A stretch of 64,000 nt of DNA from assembly GCA_030432905.1 (NCBI GenBank), contig JAUILU010000004.1, positions 62,001-126,000 of the forward strand, in the 5' to 3' direction. This document shows, one piece after another, positions 9,417 through 17,475 of the stretch; the stretch's first letter is position 1; every line of letters begins with the position of its first letter. Source of the DNA: Phycisphaerae bacterium. Its GTDB lineage: Bacteria; Planctomycetota; Phycisphaerae; Phycisphaerales; UBA1924. Position numbers and translations under genes: made by a program. The notes under the pieces are model-generated. The model did no database searches and was not told where the DNA came from. It was given only the letters and a program-made list of their open reading frames with translations.

Positions 9417-10045
9417 GGCGTTGCGCCGATCTGGTAGTACTCACGGATGCCGCCGAGCACACCGTCGGCGGCGATCGCAGCGGTGATCAGCCCCATCACC
9501 CTGCTGACGATGCTCGCGCCGACGTCTTTGATCAGGTTCTGGATCCGGTCGGCCAGCAGCATGCAGCAGAACACGATCCCGATCACCACAACCATCATGA
9601 TCGCGGTGGTCGCCTGGCTCGCGATCGAGGACGTCGAGTTGTCGGTGAGCACCATCGCCGCGAGGATGCTGCCCGGGCCGGCGATGGACGGGATCGCCAT
9701 CGGGTAGACCGCGAGATCGAGCGCGCGTTCGCGTGCGAGTTCCGCGTCGTGCACCTCCGACTCGGGCTTGCTCTGGCCGAAGATCATGTCGAGCGCAAAG
9801 AGGAAGAGGATGATGCTGCCCGCGACCCGGAAGGCTGAGAGCTGGATGCCGATCGCGTCGAGCAGGAACTGCCCGCCGATGACGAAAGCGAGCAGCACGC
9901 CCGCCGAGATCGCGCACGCACGCAGCGCCACACGCCTGCGGATAGACGAATCCACCCCGGCGGTCACCGCGATGAACACAGGCACCGAGCCGATCGGATC
10001 GATGATCGTAAAGAGAAGTGTGAATTTGCCGATCAGCTCGTCCAT
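9413..10045 (-). CDS. MarC family integral membrane protein
   Basis: 210 residues with six hydrophobic segments. The N-terminus [18 protein letters not shown] carries the family's DPxGxxPxF signature, and [14 protein letters not shown] matches the mid-protein conserved PLAxPxxxGPG motif. MarC/UPF0056 proteins sit in the inner membrane and their substrate is unsettled; the old link to multiple antibiotic resistance is not supported for the E. coli protein. No Shine-Dalgarno is present, and TATAGT ends 6 nt before the ATG. Confidence 0.88.
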   Translation of the reverse strand: MDELIGKFTLLFTIIDPIGSVPVFIAVTAGVDSSIRRRVALRACAISAGVLLAFVIGGQFLLDAIGIQLSAFRVAGSIILFLFALDMIFGQSKPESEVHDAELARERALDLAVYPMAIPSIAGPGSILAAMVLTDNSTSSIASQATTAIMMVVVIGIVFCCMLLADRIQNLIKDVGASIVSRVMGLITAAIAADGVLGGIREYYQIGATP

Positions 10046-10051
10046 AAGCGG

Positions 10052-10057
10052 ACTATA
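10052..10057 (-). promoter_or_regulatory. -10 box TATAGT, leaderless promoter of the marC-family gene
   Basis: On the minus strand TATAGT-ccgctt-ATG. The hexamer is close to the sigma-70 consensus TATAAT and ends 6 nt before the start codon; no Shine-Dalgarno is seen in this 21-bp gap. Confidence 0.5.
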
Positions 10058-10066
10058 CAGCTTCGC

Positions 10067-10537
10067 TCAATCCGTCGGCGGCACCCCTATGTCCTCATCC
10101 CACAGATCGGGCCTCGCCGTGATGAAGCTCTCCATCATCGACGTGCAGCGGAGATCGTGAACCACCACCACCTCGGCGCCCTCGCCTTTGAGCCAGTCCT
10201 CCCGGCCCGTAAAGGTCATGTTCTCGCCGATCACGATGCGGGGGATCCGGTGCAAGACCGCCGTCCCCGAGCACATAGCGCAGGGGCTGAGCGTCGTCGC
10301 CATCGTCAGGGTGTGCCAGTCTCGGCGTCGGCCCGCGTTTCGGATGCACACCGACTCGGCGTGGGCCGTCGGGTCGCCTGATTGGACACGCTGGTTATGC
10401 CCGAGCGCGACGATGACGCCCTCCTCGTTCATGAGCGCGGCCCCGATCGGGATGCCGCCCTCGGCGAGGCTCTTTCGCGCCTGCTCGACGGCTGCGTCCA
10501 GTGCGGCGTGGTCCATCGCTTCGCGGGTCATGCTCAT
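10067..10537 (-). CDS. Cytosine deaminase of the yeast Fcy1 type (CDA superfamily)
   Basis: 156 residues. Zinc and catalytic motifs of the cytidine deaminase superfamily are complete: HAE (DPTAHAESVCI) and PCxxC (LSPCAMCSGTAV). Resemblance to fungal Fcy1 runs the whole length, including GGIPIGAALMN, RIPRIVIGENMTF and the C-terminal FITARPDLWDEDIG, which in Fcy1 closes the active site. It should convert cytosine to uracil. The divergently transcribed neighbour is upp, which turns uracil into UMP, so the pair forms a cytosine salvage route. The start at 10537 is supported by GGAGG 5 nt upstream. A guanine or tRNA-adenosine deaminase is a less likely alternative. Confidence 0.83.
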   Translation of the reverse strand: MSMTREAMDHAALDAAVEQARKSLAEGGIPIGAALMNEEGVIVALGHNQRVQSGDPTAHAESVCIRNAGRRRDWHTLTMATTLSPCAMCSGTAVLHRIPRIVIGENMTFTGREDWLKGEGAEVVVVHDLRCTSMMESFITARPDLWDEDIGVPPTD

Positions 10538-10558
10538 GTCTGCCTCCGGTGCTCGCGG

Positions 10559-10564
10559 TATGCT
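10559..10564 (+). promoter_or_regulatory. -10 box TATGCT, leaderless promoter of upp
   Basis: TATGCT-ccagcgt-ATG: the hexamer ends 7 nt before the ATG of upp and no Shine-Dalgarno intervenes. It lies in the 34-bp space between the divergent deaminase and upp start codons. Confidence 0.5.
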
Positions 10565-10571
10565 CCAGCGT

Positions 10572-11219
10572 ATGGGAACAAAGCACCCCGAGTTTACGAA
10601 CGCTGTCATTTTCGATCACCCGCTCATCCAGCACAAGCTGACGTGGATGCGCGACGAGACGACGAGCTACAGGCCCTTTCGGGCGCTGATCTCGCAAATC
10701 GCGGGTCTCATGGTGTTTGAGGTTACGAGGTCATTCCCGACCAAGGAGGTGTCTGTGCAGACGCCGGTCGAGAAGGCGGTGGGCCAGAAGCTCGCGGGCC
10801 GGGTGACGGTCGTCCCCGTGCTCCGCGCGGGGCTCGGGATGGCAGAGGGGATACTTGAGGTCATGCCCGAAGCACGAGTCGGACATCTCGGCATGGCGCG
10901 CGACGAGGAAACACTCGAGCCCGCGGTGTATCTGCAGAAACTCCCAGTCGATCTGAACGCGGGGCCCGTGATCCTCGTAGACCCGATGCTCGCAACGGGC
11001 GGGTCGGCTTCGGAAGCTGCTGCGATACTCAAGGCCGCGGGTGTGGACGATCTAAGGATGATCTGCCTCGTCGCGTCCCCCGAGGGGCTGTCGCGCATGT
11101 CGAAGGATCACCCGGACGTCACCGTGTACTCGGCGGCGGTCGATCGCCAACTCGACGAACGCGGGTACATCTGCCCCGGCCTTGGCGACGCGGGCGACCG
11201 GATGTATGGTACAGTCTGA
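10572..11219 (+). CDS. upp: Uracil phosphoribosyltransferase
   Basis: 215 residues, normal for the family. The PRPP-binding signature VILVDPMLATGGSA is present, as are the N-terminal HPLIQHKLTWMRD, the flexible-loop region VTVVPVLRAGLGMAEGI and the uracil-binding C-terminus RGYICPGLGDAGDR. It makes UMP from uracil and PRPP in the cytoplasm. The frame stays open upstream, but homology begins at the ATG at 10572, which has TATGCT 7 nt upstream. Paired divergently with an Fcy1-type cytosine deaminase, so cytosine salvage is the likely joint job. Confidence 0.95.
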   Translation: MGTKHPEFTNAVIFDHPLIQHKLTWMRDETTSYRPFRALISQIAGLMVFEVTRSFPTKEVSVQTPVEKAVGQKLAGRVTVVPVLRAGLGMAEGILEVMPEARVGHLGMARDEETLEPAVYLQKLPVDLNAGPVILVDPMLATGGSASEAAAILKAAGVDDLRMICLVASPEGLSRMSKDHPDVTVYSAAVDRQLDERGYICPGLGDAGDRMYGTV

Positions 11220-11254
11220 GTCAGAATCTGAATCTATGTTTGGAAGGTTGATTA

Positions 11255-12193
11255 ATGAATGTTGCCGCCGCGTGTGTGTTTGCTTTGGCCATCGTTCTCG
11301 GTCAGCCGGAAACGACCAAAACCGACGAGCCCTGGCTGAAGGTTGATCCGGGCGAGTTGATCATCGATTCAACCGAGGCCGGCGTGCACAACGTCAGGCT
11401 TTTCTATGCTGACGATGAGCGCGTTGTGCTCTCGGGTTCACTGCCCGAGCACGAGGCCGGGTTCGATTCGCTCAAGGACCTCGGCGTCAGAACTGTCATC
11501 AGTGTTGACGCGGCGATGCCCGATCTCGAACTCGCCAAAGAGCGCGGCATGCGCTACATCCACATCCCGATCAAATACTCGGGCATCACCACCGAGCAGC
11601 GCACGGCACTGGCGCTGGCGCTCAAAGACTCGGACGGGCCGATCTACGTTCACTGCCACCACGGCAAACACCGCGGTCCCGCGGCGGCGGCGATCGGGTT
11701 GGTCGGCATGGGCGCCTGCGGCCCAGATGACGGGCGCTCGCTCATGGAACACGCCGGCACGAGCGAGAGCTACACCGGTCTGTGGAACGATGTGGCCGGA
11801 GCAAACGAGCTCGACGACTCGGTGCTGGCGACCGCCGCCCCGCTGCTCGTCGAGATGGCCCGCGTCGAGGGACTGCCCGGCGCGATGGCGGAGATGGACC
11901 GCGTCTTCGACAACCTGAAACTCATGTCAGCGATCCAGTGGCAGGCACCGGCGCACCACCCCGATCTCTCGGCGACCTCGGAATCAGGTCAGCTCACCGA
12001 CTTGTTCCGCATGGTGCTCTCGGACAAGGCCATCGAATCGCCCGACCCGCAGTACGAGGCGCTGATGAAGCTCGCATCGACACAATCAGCGCTGCTCGAA
12101 CTACAGATCGAGACAGGCAAAAACGCTGACGCCATCCAGACGCTCGGCGAACTCAACCAGTCATGCAAGGCCTGCCACGCAGACTACCGGTGA
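11255..12193 (+). CDS. Exported tyrosine-phosphatase-like/cytochrome c fusion protein
   Basis: 312 residues. A short signal peptide (residues 1-17) is followed by a dual-specificity-phosphatase-like domain (about 50-170) with the P-loop VHCHHGKHRG: Cys134, five residues, Arg140, matching CX5R. The C-terminal third is helical and ends SCKACHADYR, a CxxCH heme-attachment motif (Cys304, Cys307, His308) followed by Tyr-Arg, as in cytochrome c' and c556. Both domains would be periplasmic. The fusion is unusual and the substrate unknown; the phosphatase fold could instead bind a small ligand. A Shine-Dalgarno GGAAGG lies 8 nt before the ATG. It converges on the next gene with an 11-bp gap. Confidence 0.72.
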   Translation: MNVAAACVFALAIVLGQPETTKTDEPWLKVDPGELIIDSTEAGVHNVRLFYADDERVVLSGSLPEHEAGFDSLKDLGVRTVISVDAAMPDLELAKERGMRYIHIPIKYSGITTEQRTALALALKDSDGPIYVHCHHGKHRGPAAAAIGLVGMGACGPDDGRSLMEHAGTSESYTGLWNDVAGANELDDSVLATAAPLLVEMARVEGLPGAMAEMDRVFDNLKLMSAIQWQAPAHHPDLSATSESGQLTDLFRMVLSDKAIESPDPQYEALMKLASTQSALLELQIETGKNADAIQTLGELNQSCKACHADYR

Positions 12194-12204
12194 GTAGCCC
12201 CGCG

Positions 12205-14307
12205 TCATCTCTCGTCGAAGATCTTCACGAGCTTGCCATCAAGTTCTTCGGGTCTCTCGTCCAGCTCTCGAATCGTGATTTGCTCGAAAGCAGACGGCCG
12301 CCCCTTGCCGTCAACCCATGTTGAGAGTGCGATCCCTGTGCCGGGGGTGTAGTCGAGTCCCATTGTCAGCGGTCCACGATAGAGCAGTTCGCCATCTGCT
12401 TGTACGAGGAGCGAGCCGTCGTAGCAGACGATTCGCAGATCGACCACACCGTCTTCGAGTGGCTTGCTGACGGCTGCGCTGTACACGCTCTCGAACCTGA
12501 ATCGCATCCGAGCCTTAGCGTCGTGCCAGCGGAGTGAGACGGTGTGCCACTGCTCGTGCTCGGTTCGCCAGTTGTGCCCGATGAGCACCCTCGACCAAGC
12601 CTTCCCCGCGCCCGGTGGCATCCTGCATGTCAGCGTCATCTCGTAGCGAGGACCTGGGTTCAGGCCTGGTGCGAGCCATGCGGATCCACCTTCGCCTCCG
12701 AGCAGGATCGCACCGTCATCTTCAGCGGCGTCGCCCTTCCATAGCCTCCAGCCGGGCAACCCTGGCTCGGCGATGAGCGAAGCCCGCCGGCCCTCGCTGA
12801 AGTCGAGTATCCAGTTGCTTGAAACCGCGCGACGGCGGACTGCCTGTGCAACATAAGGCCCAAAGCCCTTTGACTCATTGGCAACGCCGAACAACTCCGC
12901 GGCACGTTCAAAGTTGCCCTTGAATTCTTCATCAAGGGCGGTCTGGATCACACGGGATTCCGTCGCGTTACCGAGCACGACATCATCTAGGACTCGCTCG
13001 TAGTGGACGCGAAAGTGCTGAAGCGGCGACCAGGATGACGGGTTGTCAATCTCCGCGGCGATGCTTGCCGCCTCTGCCCAATCACGCCGAGCCCATGCGA
13101 TGCCGAGCAGCCTCTGCCGAGCAACGTCGGGTTTATCGTCGAGCCGGATCTGCATGTGAAGCAGCGCCCGCGCCGCCTCGGCGAGATCGTCGTCAAGCCA
13201 TATATACCTGTGTGACCCGGCATCTTCCCCGATCATCTCGATCGCTCGAAAGAAGTAGTCCTGCAGGTCTTTGCTGTTGAGTGATTCGACCGCGATCCAA
13301 GCAGCCAACCGAGTCATGTGCCCGATCGAGCCACGCCACCTCGGCCTAATCGCCCATATGTACTCATGGACACCCGGCATCCAATCTGTTTGTGCGGTAA
13401 TCATCCGACGAAACCACATAGCGATTTCGTCCGGGCTGTCTGCGATAGCCTTTGTGACATCGATCATGGCAGCCGCGGCTTCGGGCGACTCGCTCCGCAT
13501 GTCGTACGCTCTGGTAAGCGGCTTCGAAGCCTTCTTCATCCGCTGGCTGAACTTCGCCTGCATTTGACGTGTTACGGTGTGCGCACCTCCACGTCCTCTC
13601 ACACTCCAGGCAACCCGGTCGTGCGCCAATCCTTCGACCATGAGAGCAACCCAAGGATCACGGGCGGCGCTAGCTGCCTCGGATGCCGGCAGAGATAAAT
13701 CGAAATCCTCACGGGCCCATTTGTACACACCTTTGAGTTGCGCGAGCAAGTATCGCTGATCCATGTGATCCTTCGGTGGATCCACGAGCACCCCTCGAAG
13801 CGTCTTGTTGGCATTGTCGCTTGCGTCATTCGCCACAACAGCGTCGCCAATAGCCGTGGCGTGCGAGTGCACTTGCGCCGCGACGTACATCCGCCGAATC
13901 GGTAAGTAGCGAAAGTCTTTCGCCGAGTTGTGCGCGGCCAGTAGTTCGGGATAGTAACGGTCAATATCGTCGAACGACCGAATCTCTGCCCGGAGTAGTC
14001 GGAGCACGACCGATTCGGGTGCTCTCTCAAGCAAGGCTTCGGCGCCTTTCAGTCGATCTGCGGTGCTCGGCTTTCTTTGACTTGCCCAGTCTGACCCCGC
14101 CCAGAATGCCGCGGACGCCTCGAGCAACCCGAGCACATTCTCATCTATCGACGCCACCCGTCCTGGGTCGTTTTCCCACGCAACCAGCAAATTGCTGTAG
14201 TCCCAGTCACGCTGGCCATCAGAAAATGCTTGCATCCGGCTCTGACCATGAGCAAGTGACGAAAGACACAGCACAAACAGAACTGCTACCGCGGCAATGA
14301 TTCTCAT
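12205..14307 (-). CDS. Large exported protein of unknown function with C-terminal jelly-roll-like domain
   Basis: 700 residues. A clear signal peptide (IIAAVAVLFVLCLSSLAHG, then QSR) indicates export. Residues about 30-480 are rich in A, R, D and W and look like a helical-repeat array (TPR-like), for example ERAAELFGVANESKGFGPYV. Residues about 510-690 look like an all-beta concanavalin-type fold of the DUF1080 kind: GWRLWKGDAAEDDGAILLGG, then RVLIGHNWRTEHEQWHTVSLRW and ALSTWVDGKGRPSAFEQITI. No catalytic motif is recognised. TAGACT ends 6 nt before the ATG. The repeat array could mediate protein contacts and the beta domain sugar binding, but this is inference. Confidence 0.7.
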   Translation of the reverse strand: MRIIAAVAVLFVLCLSSLAHGQSRMQAFSDGQRDWDYSNLLVAWENDPGRVASIDENVLGLLEASAAFWAGSDWASQRKPSTADRLKGAEALLERAPESVVLRLLRAEIRSFDDIDRYYPELLAAHNSAKDFRYLPIRRMYVAAQVHSHATAIGDAVVANDASDNANKTLRGVLVDPPKDHMDQRYLLAQLKGVYKWAREDFDLSLPASEAASAARDPWVALMVEGLAHDRVAWSVRGRGGAHTVTRQMQAKFSQRMKKASKPLTRAYDMRSESPEAAAAMIDVTKAIADSPDEIAMWFRRMITAQTDWMPGVHEYIWAIRPRWRGSIGHMTRLAAWIAVESLNSKDLQDYFFRAIEMIGEDAGSHRYIWLDDDLAEAARALLHMQIRLDDKPDVARQRLLGIAWARRDWAEAASIAAEIDNPSSWSPLQHFRVHYERVLDDVVLGNATESRVIQTALDEEFKGNFERAAELFGVANESKGFGPYVAQAVRRRAVSSNWILDFSEGRRASLIAEPGLPGWRLWKGDAAEDDGAILLGGEGGSAWLAPGLNPGPRYEMTLTCRMPPGAGKAWSRVLIGHNWRTEHEQWHTVSLRWHDAKARMRFRFESVYSAAVSKPLEDGVVDLRIVCYDGSLLVQADGELLYRGPLTMGLDYTPGTGIALSTWVDGKGRPSAFEQITIRELDERPEELDGKLVKIFDER

Positions 14308-14313
14308 GAATCA

Positions 14314-14319
14314 AGTCTA
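14314..14319 (-). promoter_or_regulatory. -10 box TAGACT, leaderless promoter of the 700-residue exported protein
   Basis: On the minus strand TAGACT-tgattc-ATG; the TANNNT hexamer ends 6 nt before the start and there is no Shine-Dalgarno. Confidence 0.45.
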
Positions 14320-14333
14320 CCGCGAATCATCGC

Positions 14334-15419
14334 CTAAGCAATATCAAGCACGACCTTGATACCCTCGCCCGAGATCATGGTCTCAAAGGCTTCTTTGTAC
14401 TTCTCAAGCGGGAACTCGTGGGTGATGATGTCGTTCAGTTCGAGTCGGCCCGAGAGCAGGAGTTCTTCCATCTGGTACCACGTCTCGAACATACGGCGGC
14501 CGTTGATGCCGAAGACGGTGCAGCCCTTGAAGATGATGTTCTCGTTGAAGTCGAACGTCACGGGCTTTGCGGGAAGTCCTAGAAGCGCTGCGGTGCCGCC
14601 CGCGCGGAGAGCGCGGAAAGACTGGTCGATCGCGACCGAAGCGCCCGACATCTCGAGCACCACATCGACGCCCTCGCCCCGTGTCTGCTTCTTGATGTCC
14701 TTGATCCAGTCGGTGCCCTCGCGCGCGTCGTAGGACTCTACTGCGCCGAGCTTCTTAGCAAGCGCAAGCCTCGGCGGGTTGATGTCCGTCGCGAAGATCC
14801 GGCTCGCGCCGGCGGCCTTGGCGACCGTCACCGCCATCAATCCGATGATCCCAGTGCCCGACACGAGCACCGTCTTGGCGCTCACGTCGGCCGCCATGAC
14901 GGTGTGGACAGCGTTGCCCAAAGGGTCCATCACCGCCGCGACTTTGTCGGGGATGCTCGGGTGCACGGGCCAGACATTCTCTTCGGGGACGACGATGTAC
15001 TCGGCGAAGCAGCCGTCGCGGTCGATGCCGAAGATCTTGGTGTCGGTCGCGATGTGCGCGTTGCCCGTGCGCGAGTTGTAGTCGAGACCCTTGGTGGTGT
15101 GACCCTCGGCGCTGACTCGCAGGCCCGGCTCGTACTTCGTGACCGCCGAGCCCACTTTGTCGATGATGCCCACGAACTCGTGACCTGTGACGATCCCGAC
15201 AGGGATTCGGCTGGCGGCCCATTCGTCCCATTCCCAGATATGACGGTCCGTGCCGCAGATGCCCGCCTTGCTCACCTTGATCCTGACGTCGCGCGGCCCG
15301 GGCTCGGGGATGGCTCGGTCGGACCGATATTCGAGTTCCGTGCCGGCGTGGTGCTTGATGAGGCAGCGCATGTTGCCGGTGGCGGTGGCGGGCTCGTCTT
15401 TGGTTTCGGTCTGGAGCAA
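14334..15419 (-). CDS. tdh: L-threonine 3-dehydrogenase
   Basis: 361-residue medium-chain dehydrogenase. Catalytic zinc ligands are present: Cys55 in AGICGTDRHIWEWDEWA (a Tdh-specific variant) and His80-Glu81 in TGHEFVG. The Rossmann motif is VSGTGIIGLMAV and the C-terminus INGRRMFETWYQMEELL is Tdh-like. It oxidises threonine to 2-amino-3-ketobutyrate with NAD; kbl at 30449 encodes the next enzyme. The loop that normally holds four structural-zinc cysteines (about residues 106-127) has none. The TTG start is chosen because GAGGAG lies 9 nt upstream; an ATG at 15371 would remove only 16 residues. Confidence 0.92.
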   Translation of the reverse strand: MLQTETKDEPATATGNMRCLIKHHAGTELEYRSDRAIPEPGPRDVRIKVSKAGICGTDRHIWEWDEWAASRIPVGIVTGHEFVGIIDKVGSAVTKYEPGLRVSAEGHTTKGLDYNSRTGNAHIATDTKIFGIDRDGCFAEYIVVPEENVWPVHPSIPDKVAAVMDPLGNAVHTVMAADVSAKTVLVSGTGIIGLMAVTVAKAAGASRIFATDINPPRLALAKKLGAVESYDAREGTDWIKDIKKQTRGEGVDVVLEMSGASVAIDQSFRALRAGGTAALLGLPAKPVTFDFNENIIFKGCTVFGINGRRMFETWYQMEELLLSGRLELNDIITHEFPLEKYKEAFETMISGEGIKVVLDIA

Positions 15420-15545
15420 GGATCGTTTCTCCTCGTGGTTGCGGCGTGGCTCTGCAAAGCCTGTATACGACGTTGATTGTCCCTCCCAAAGCCCGCGGGA
15501 TCAATGAACAGGACCCGCAAGCAGGGAATCAGTGCCCGATTGCGA

Positions 15546-15551
15546 TAGACT
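15546..15551 (+). promoter_or_regulatory. -10 box TAGACT upstream of gspF
   Basis: GCGATAGACTCTGC lies 12 nt before the gspF ATG, giving a leader of only about 5 nt and no Shine-Dalgarno. A very similar string, CGCATAGACTTTGC, lies upstream of gspG (16887-16892), which supports both as promoters of this secretion locus. The remainder of the 144-bp tdh-gspF gap shows nothing else. Confidence 0.4.
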
Positions 15552-15563
15552 CTGCTCCGAACC

Positions 15564-16784
15564 ATGCAACCATCAGCCGCACAACCCGAGTCGTTCCTCT
15601 TTATTGCCGCCAAGGTGGACGGGAAAAAGACGCTCGGCATGCGTTCGGCTCTGGACGAGGGCCTGCTGGCCCGCGAACTCTCTAAGCAGAAGATGGTGCT
15701 GATCCGATCGTGGCGTGTGCCGGGTTGGCTCGCGGGGCAGTCGGACAAGCCCTTGTCGCTCAAAGATCAGGCCGAGCTGACGGTCCAACTCTCCCAGCTT
15801 CTCTCGCGCGGCGTGCCTCTGGTTGAAACCCTCGAAGTCACGGCGGAAGCGGTCTCCAGCAAATCCAAGCCCAGGGTTGAGCAGGTCAGGGAACTCGTCC
15901 GGCAGGGCAAGTCGTTCTCAGATGCGGCTCTTGAGACCAAGACATTCGACAACGCGACCGCCGCGGTCTTCCGGGCGTCGGAGAAAACGGGCGACCTGGC
16001 AGGCTCGGCGGACCAGCTCGCCAAGAACGCCAAACGCCGGATCAAGATCAAGGAAACCGCGCAGACGCTGATGTTCTACCCGCTGATCGTGCTGACGATC
16101 AGCATGATGGTGGGCGTGTTTATGCTCGTTTTCGTGGTGCCGCAGGTCGCCGAGGCGATGAAGAGCGCAATGGGTCCAGACCGCGATTTGCCCTGGGCGA
16201 CGAGCACGCTCGCTTCGGTCGGCATCTTCATCCGCTCGAACCCGCTGCTGATCTTTGGTGGCATACTTGTGGTCATCACCGGCATAGTGCTCGCACGGAA
16301 GTTCATCGCCGGGGCGGTGCTGAAACTCTCGCACATCATCCCGGTGCTTAAGGACGTGACGCTGGCGCAGGAGTCGGCGCGTTTCTTCAGCGTGATGGCG
16401 GCTCTGTCAACGGGCGGCGTGCCGCTCGCCGAGGCGCTGGGCGTGGCCAACAGCACCATCCACCACACCAAGCTCCGCAAGCAGCTCGACGACCTCCGCC
16501 AGTCGCTCATCGACGGCGGCGTGCTCCGTGTGCTCATCGACCGGATCGAGGCGTTCCCGATCGGGACCCGCAGGCTCCTGATCGCGGCCGACCGGGCGGG
16601 GAATCTTGACGCCGCGTTCGAGTCGCTCGCCGAGGATCACACAGAGCAGGTCGAACGGCTATCGAGCCGGCTGCTGGCGGTGCTTGAACCGCTGCTGATC
16701 GTGGCGATCTTCATCATCATCGGCGGCATGATCTTGGCGATCATGGCCCCCATGCTCTCGCTCTCGCGGAACGCGTTCGCCTAA
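15564..16784 (+). CDS. gspF: Type II secretion system inner-membrane protein F
   Basis: 406 residues with two T2SSF repeats. The first (about 70-190) holds LTVQLSQLLSRGVPLVETLE and ends at hydrophobic helix LIVLTISMMVGVFMLVFVV. The second (about 270-400) holds SARFFSVMAALSTGGVPLAEAL and ends in LLIVAIFIIIGGMILAIMAPML. GspF/PilC proteins are the polytopic core that works with the assembly ATPase to build the pseudopilus. The ATPase and the secretin are not in the window. A 216-bp gap separates it from gspG, which has its own promoter-like box, so F may be a separate transcript. Confidence 0.92.
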   Translation: MQPSAAQPESFLFIAAKVDGKKTLGMRSALDEGLLARELSKQKMVLIRSWRVPGWLAGQSDKPLSLKDQAELTVQLSQLLSRGVPLVETLEVTAEAVSSKSKPRVEQVRELVRQGKSFSDAALETKTFDNATAAVFRASEKTGDLAGSADQLAKNAKRRIKIKETAQTLMFYPLIVLTISMMVGVFMLVFVVPQVAEAMKSAMGPDRDLPWATSTLASVGIFIRSNPLLIFGGILVVITGIVLARKFIAGAVLKLSHIIPVLKDVTLAQESARFFSVMAALSTGGVPLAEALGVANSTIHHTKLRKQLDDLRQSLIDGGVLRVLIDRIEAFPIGTRRLLIAADRAGNLDAAFESLAEDHTEQVERLSSRLLAVLEPLLIVAIFIIIGGMILAIMAPMLSLSRNAFA

Positions 16785-16886
16785 GCATCCCCCCTTCTCG
16801 GACCGGGGCTTCGGCTCTCTGACCACCGGTTCTGGCCCGATAGAGCACCCGTTCCGTCTGGCGCGAGGGCGGCTCGGAACTTCGCA

Positions 16887-16892
16887 TAGACT
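16887..16892 (+). promoter_or_regulatory. -10 box TAGACT and structured leader upstream of gspG
   Basis: CGCATAGACTTTGC would start a transcript near base 16899, leaving a leader of about 102 nt before gspG. The leader holds two small hairpins, CGGCT/AGCCG (16925-16929 with 16945-16949) and CCGGT/ACCGG (16961-16965 with 16972-16976), then GAAGGAACGG as the ribosome-binding region. The 216-bp gap contains no open frame that I support. Confidence 0.4.
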
Positions 16893-17000
16893 TTGCTTGG
16901 ATCGGCTTGCCATTTTGTCTGCAACGGCTCAGATGCAACTTGGTAGCCGACTCATAAGGCCCGGTCAGAACACCGGCGAAAGAACTGAAGGAACGGAAAC

Positions 17001-17423
17001 ATGCAGCCCACAACGCAAACAAGAACTCACGCCCGCGGCTTCTCGCTGCTCGAGCTCTCGCTCGTCATCGCCATCATGGGCGTCCTGATGGCCGTCGCGG
17101 CATGGAACCTGATCGGCGGCGCCGATGATGCCAAGATCCAGGCGACCAAGGCAAGCATGCAAACAATCAAAAACGCGATGCAGACATACCAGGTTCGAAA
17201 CAACTCATTCCCGCCCTCATTGCAGACGCTGATCCCTTCGCAGCTCCAGCAGGGCGCCGACCTCGACGCGTGGGACAACACGTTCTACTACCAGCCGAAC
17301 GGCAAGCCGAACGCCCCGAAGAGCGAAGGGTTCACGCTCATCAGCCGAGGCCCCGACGGCGTTGCGGGCACAGCCGACGACATGGACATCTGGATCGTAC
17401 TGGCTCGCCAGGCGGCAAACTGA
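17001..17423 (+). CDS. gspG: Type II secretion major pseudopilin
   Basis: 140 residues. The prepilin signature is THARG/FSLLELSLVIAIMGVL, cleaved by a prepilin peptidase between Gly and Phe with Glu at +5, followed by the hydrophobic N-terminal helix. The globular part has the GspG pattern PPSLQTLIP, DAWDNTFYYQPNGKP and a C-terminal calcium-loop-like SRGPDGVAGTADDMD. It should form the shaft of the pseudopilus in the periplasm. Shine-Dalgarno GAAGGA lies about 7 nt before the ATG. First gene of the G-I-J-K-C-L-M cluster. Confidence 0.93.
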   Translation: MQPTTQTRTHARGFSLLELSLVIAIMGVLMAVAAWNLIGGADDAKIQATKASMQTIKNAMQTYQVRNNSFPPSLQTLIPSQLQQGADLDAWDNTFYYQPNGKPNAPKSEGFTLISRGPDGVAGTADDMDIWIVLARQAAN

Positions 17424-17475
17424 GCGGCGACACGACTCGTCAGACTCTCGTGGGGTAGCGCGGAGCGCTCGACCT

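Noticed and set aside
16899..17000. c-di-GMP (GEMM) riboswitch before gspG
   Set aside because: TTGGTAGCC and GCAACGG recall parts of the motif, but the full conserved core is not present and the pairing does not fit.
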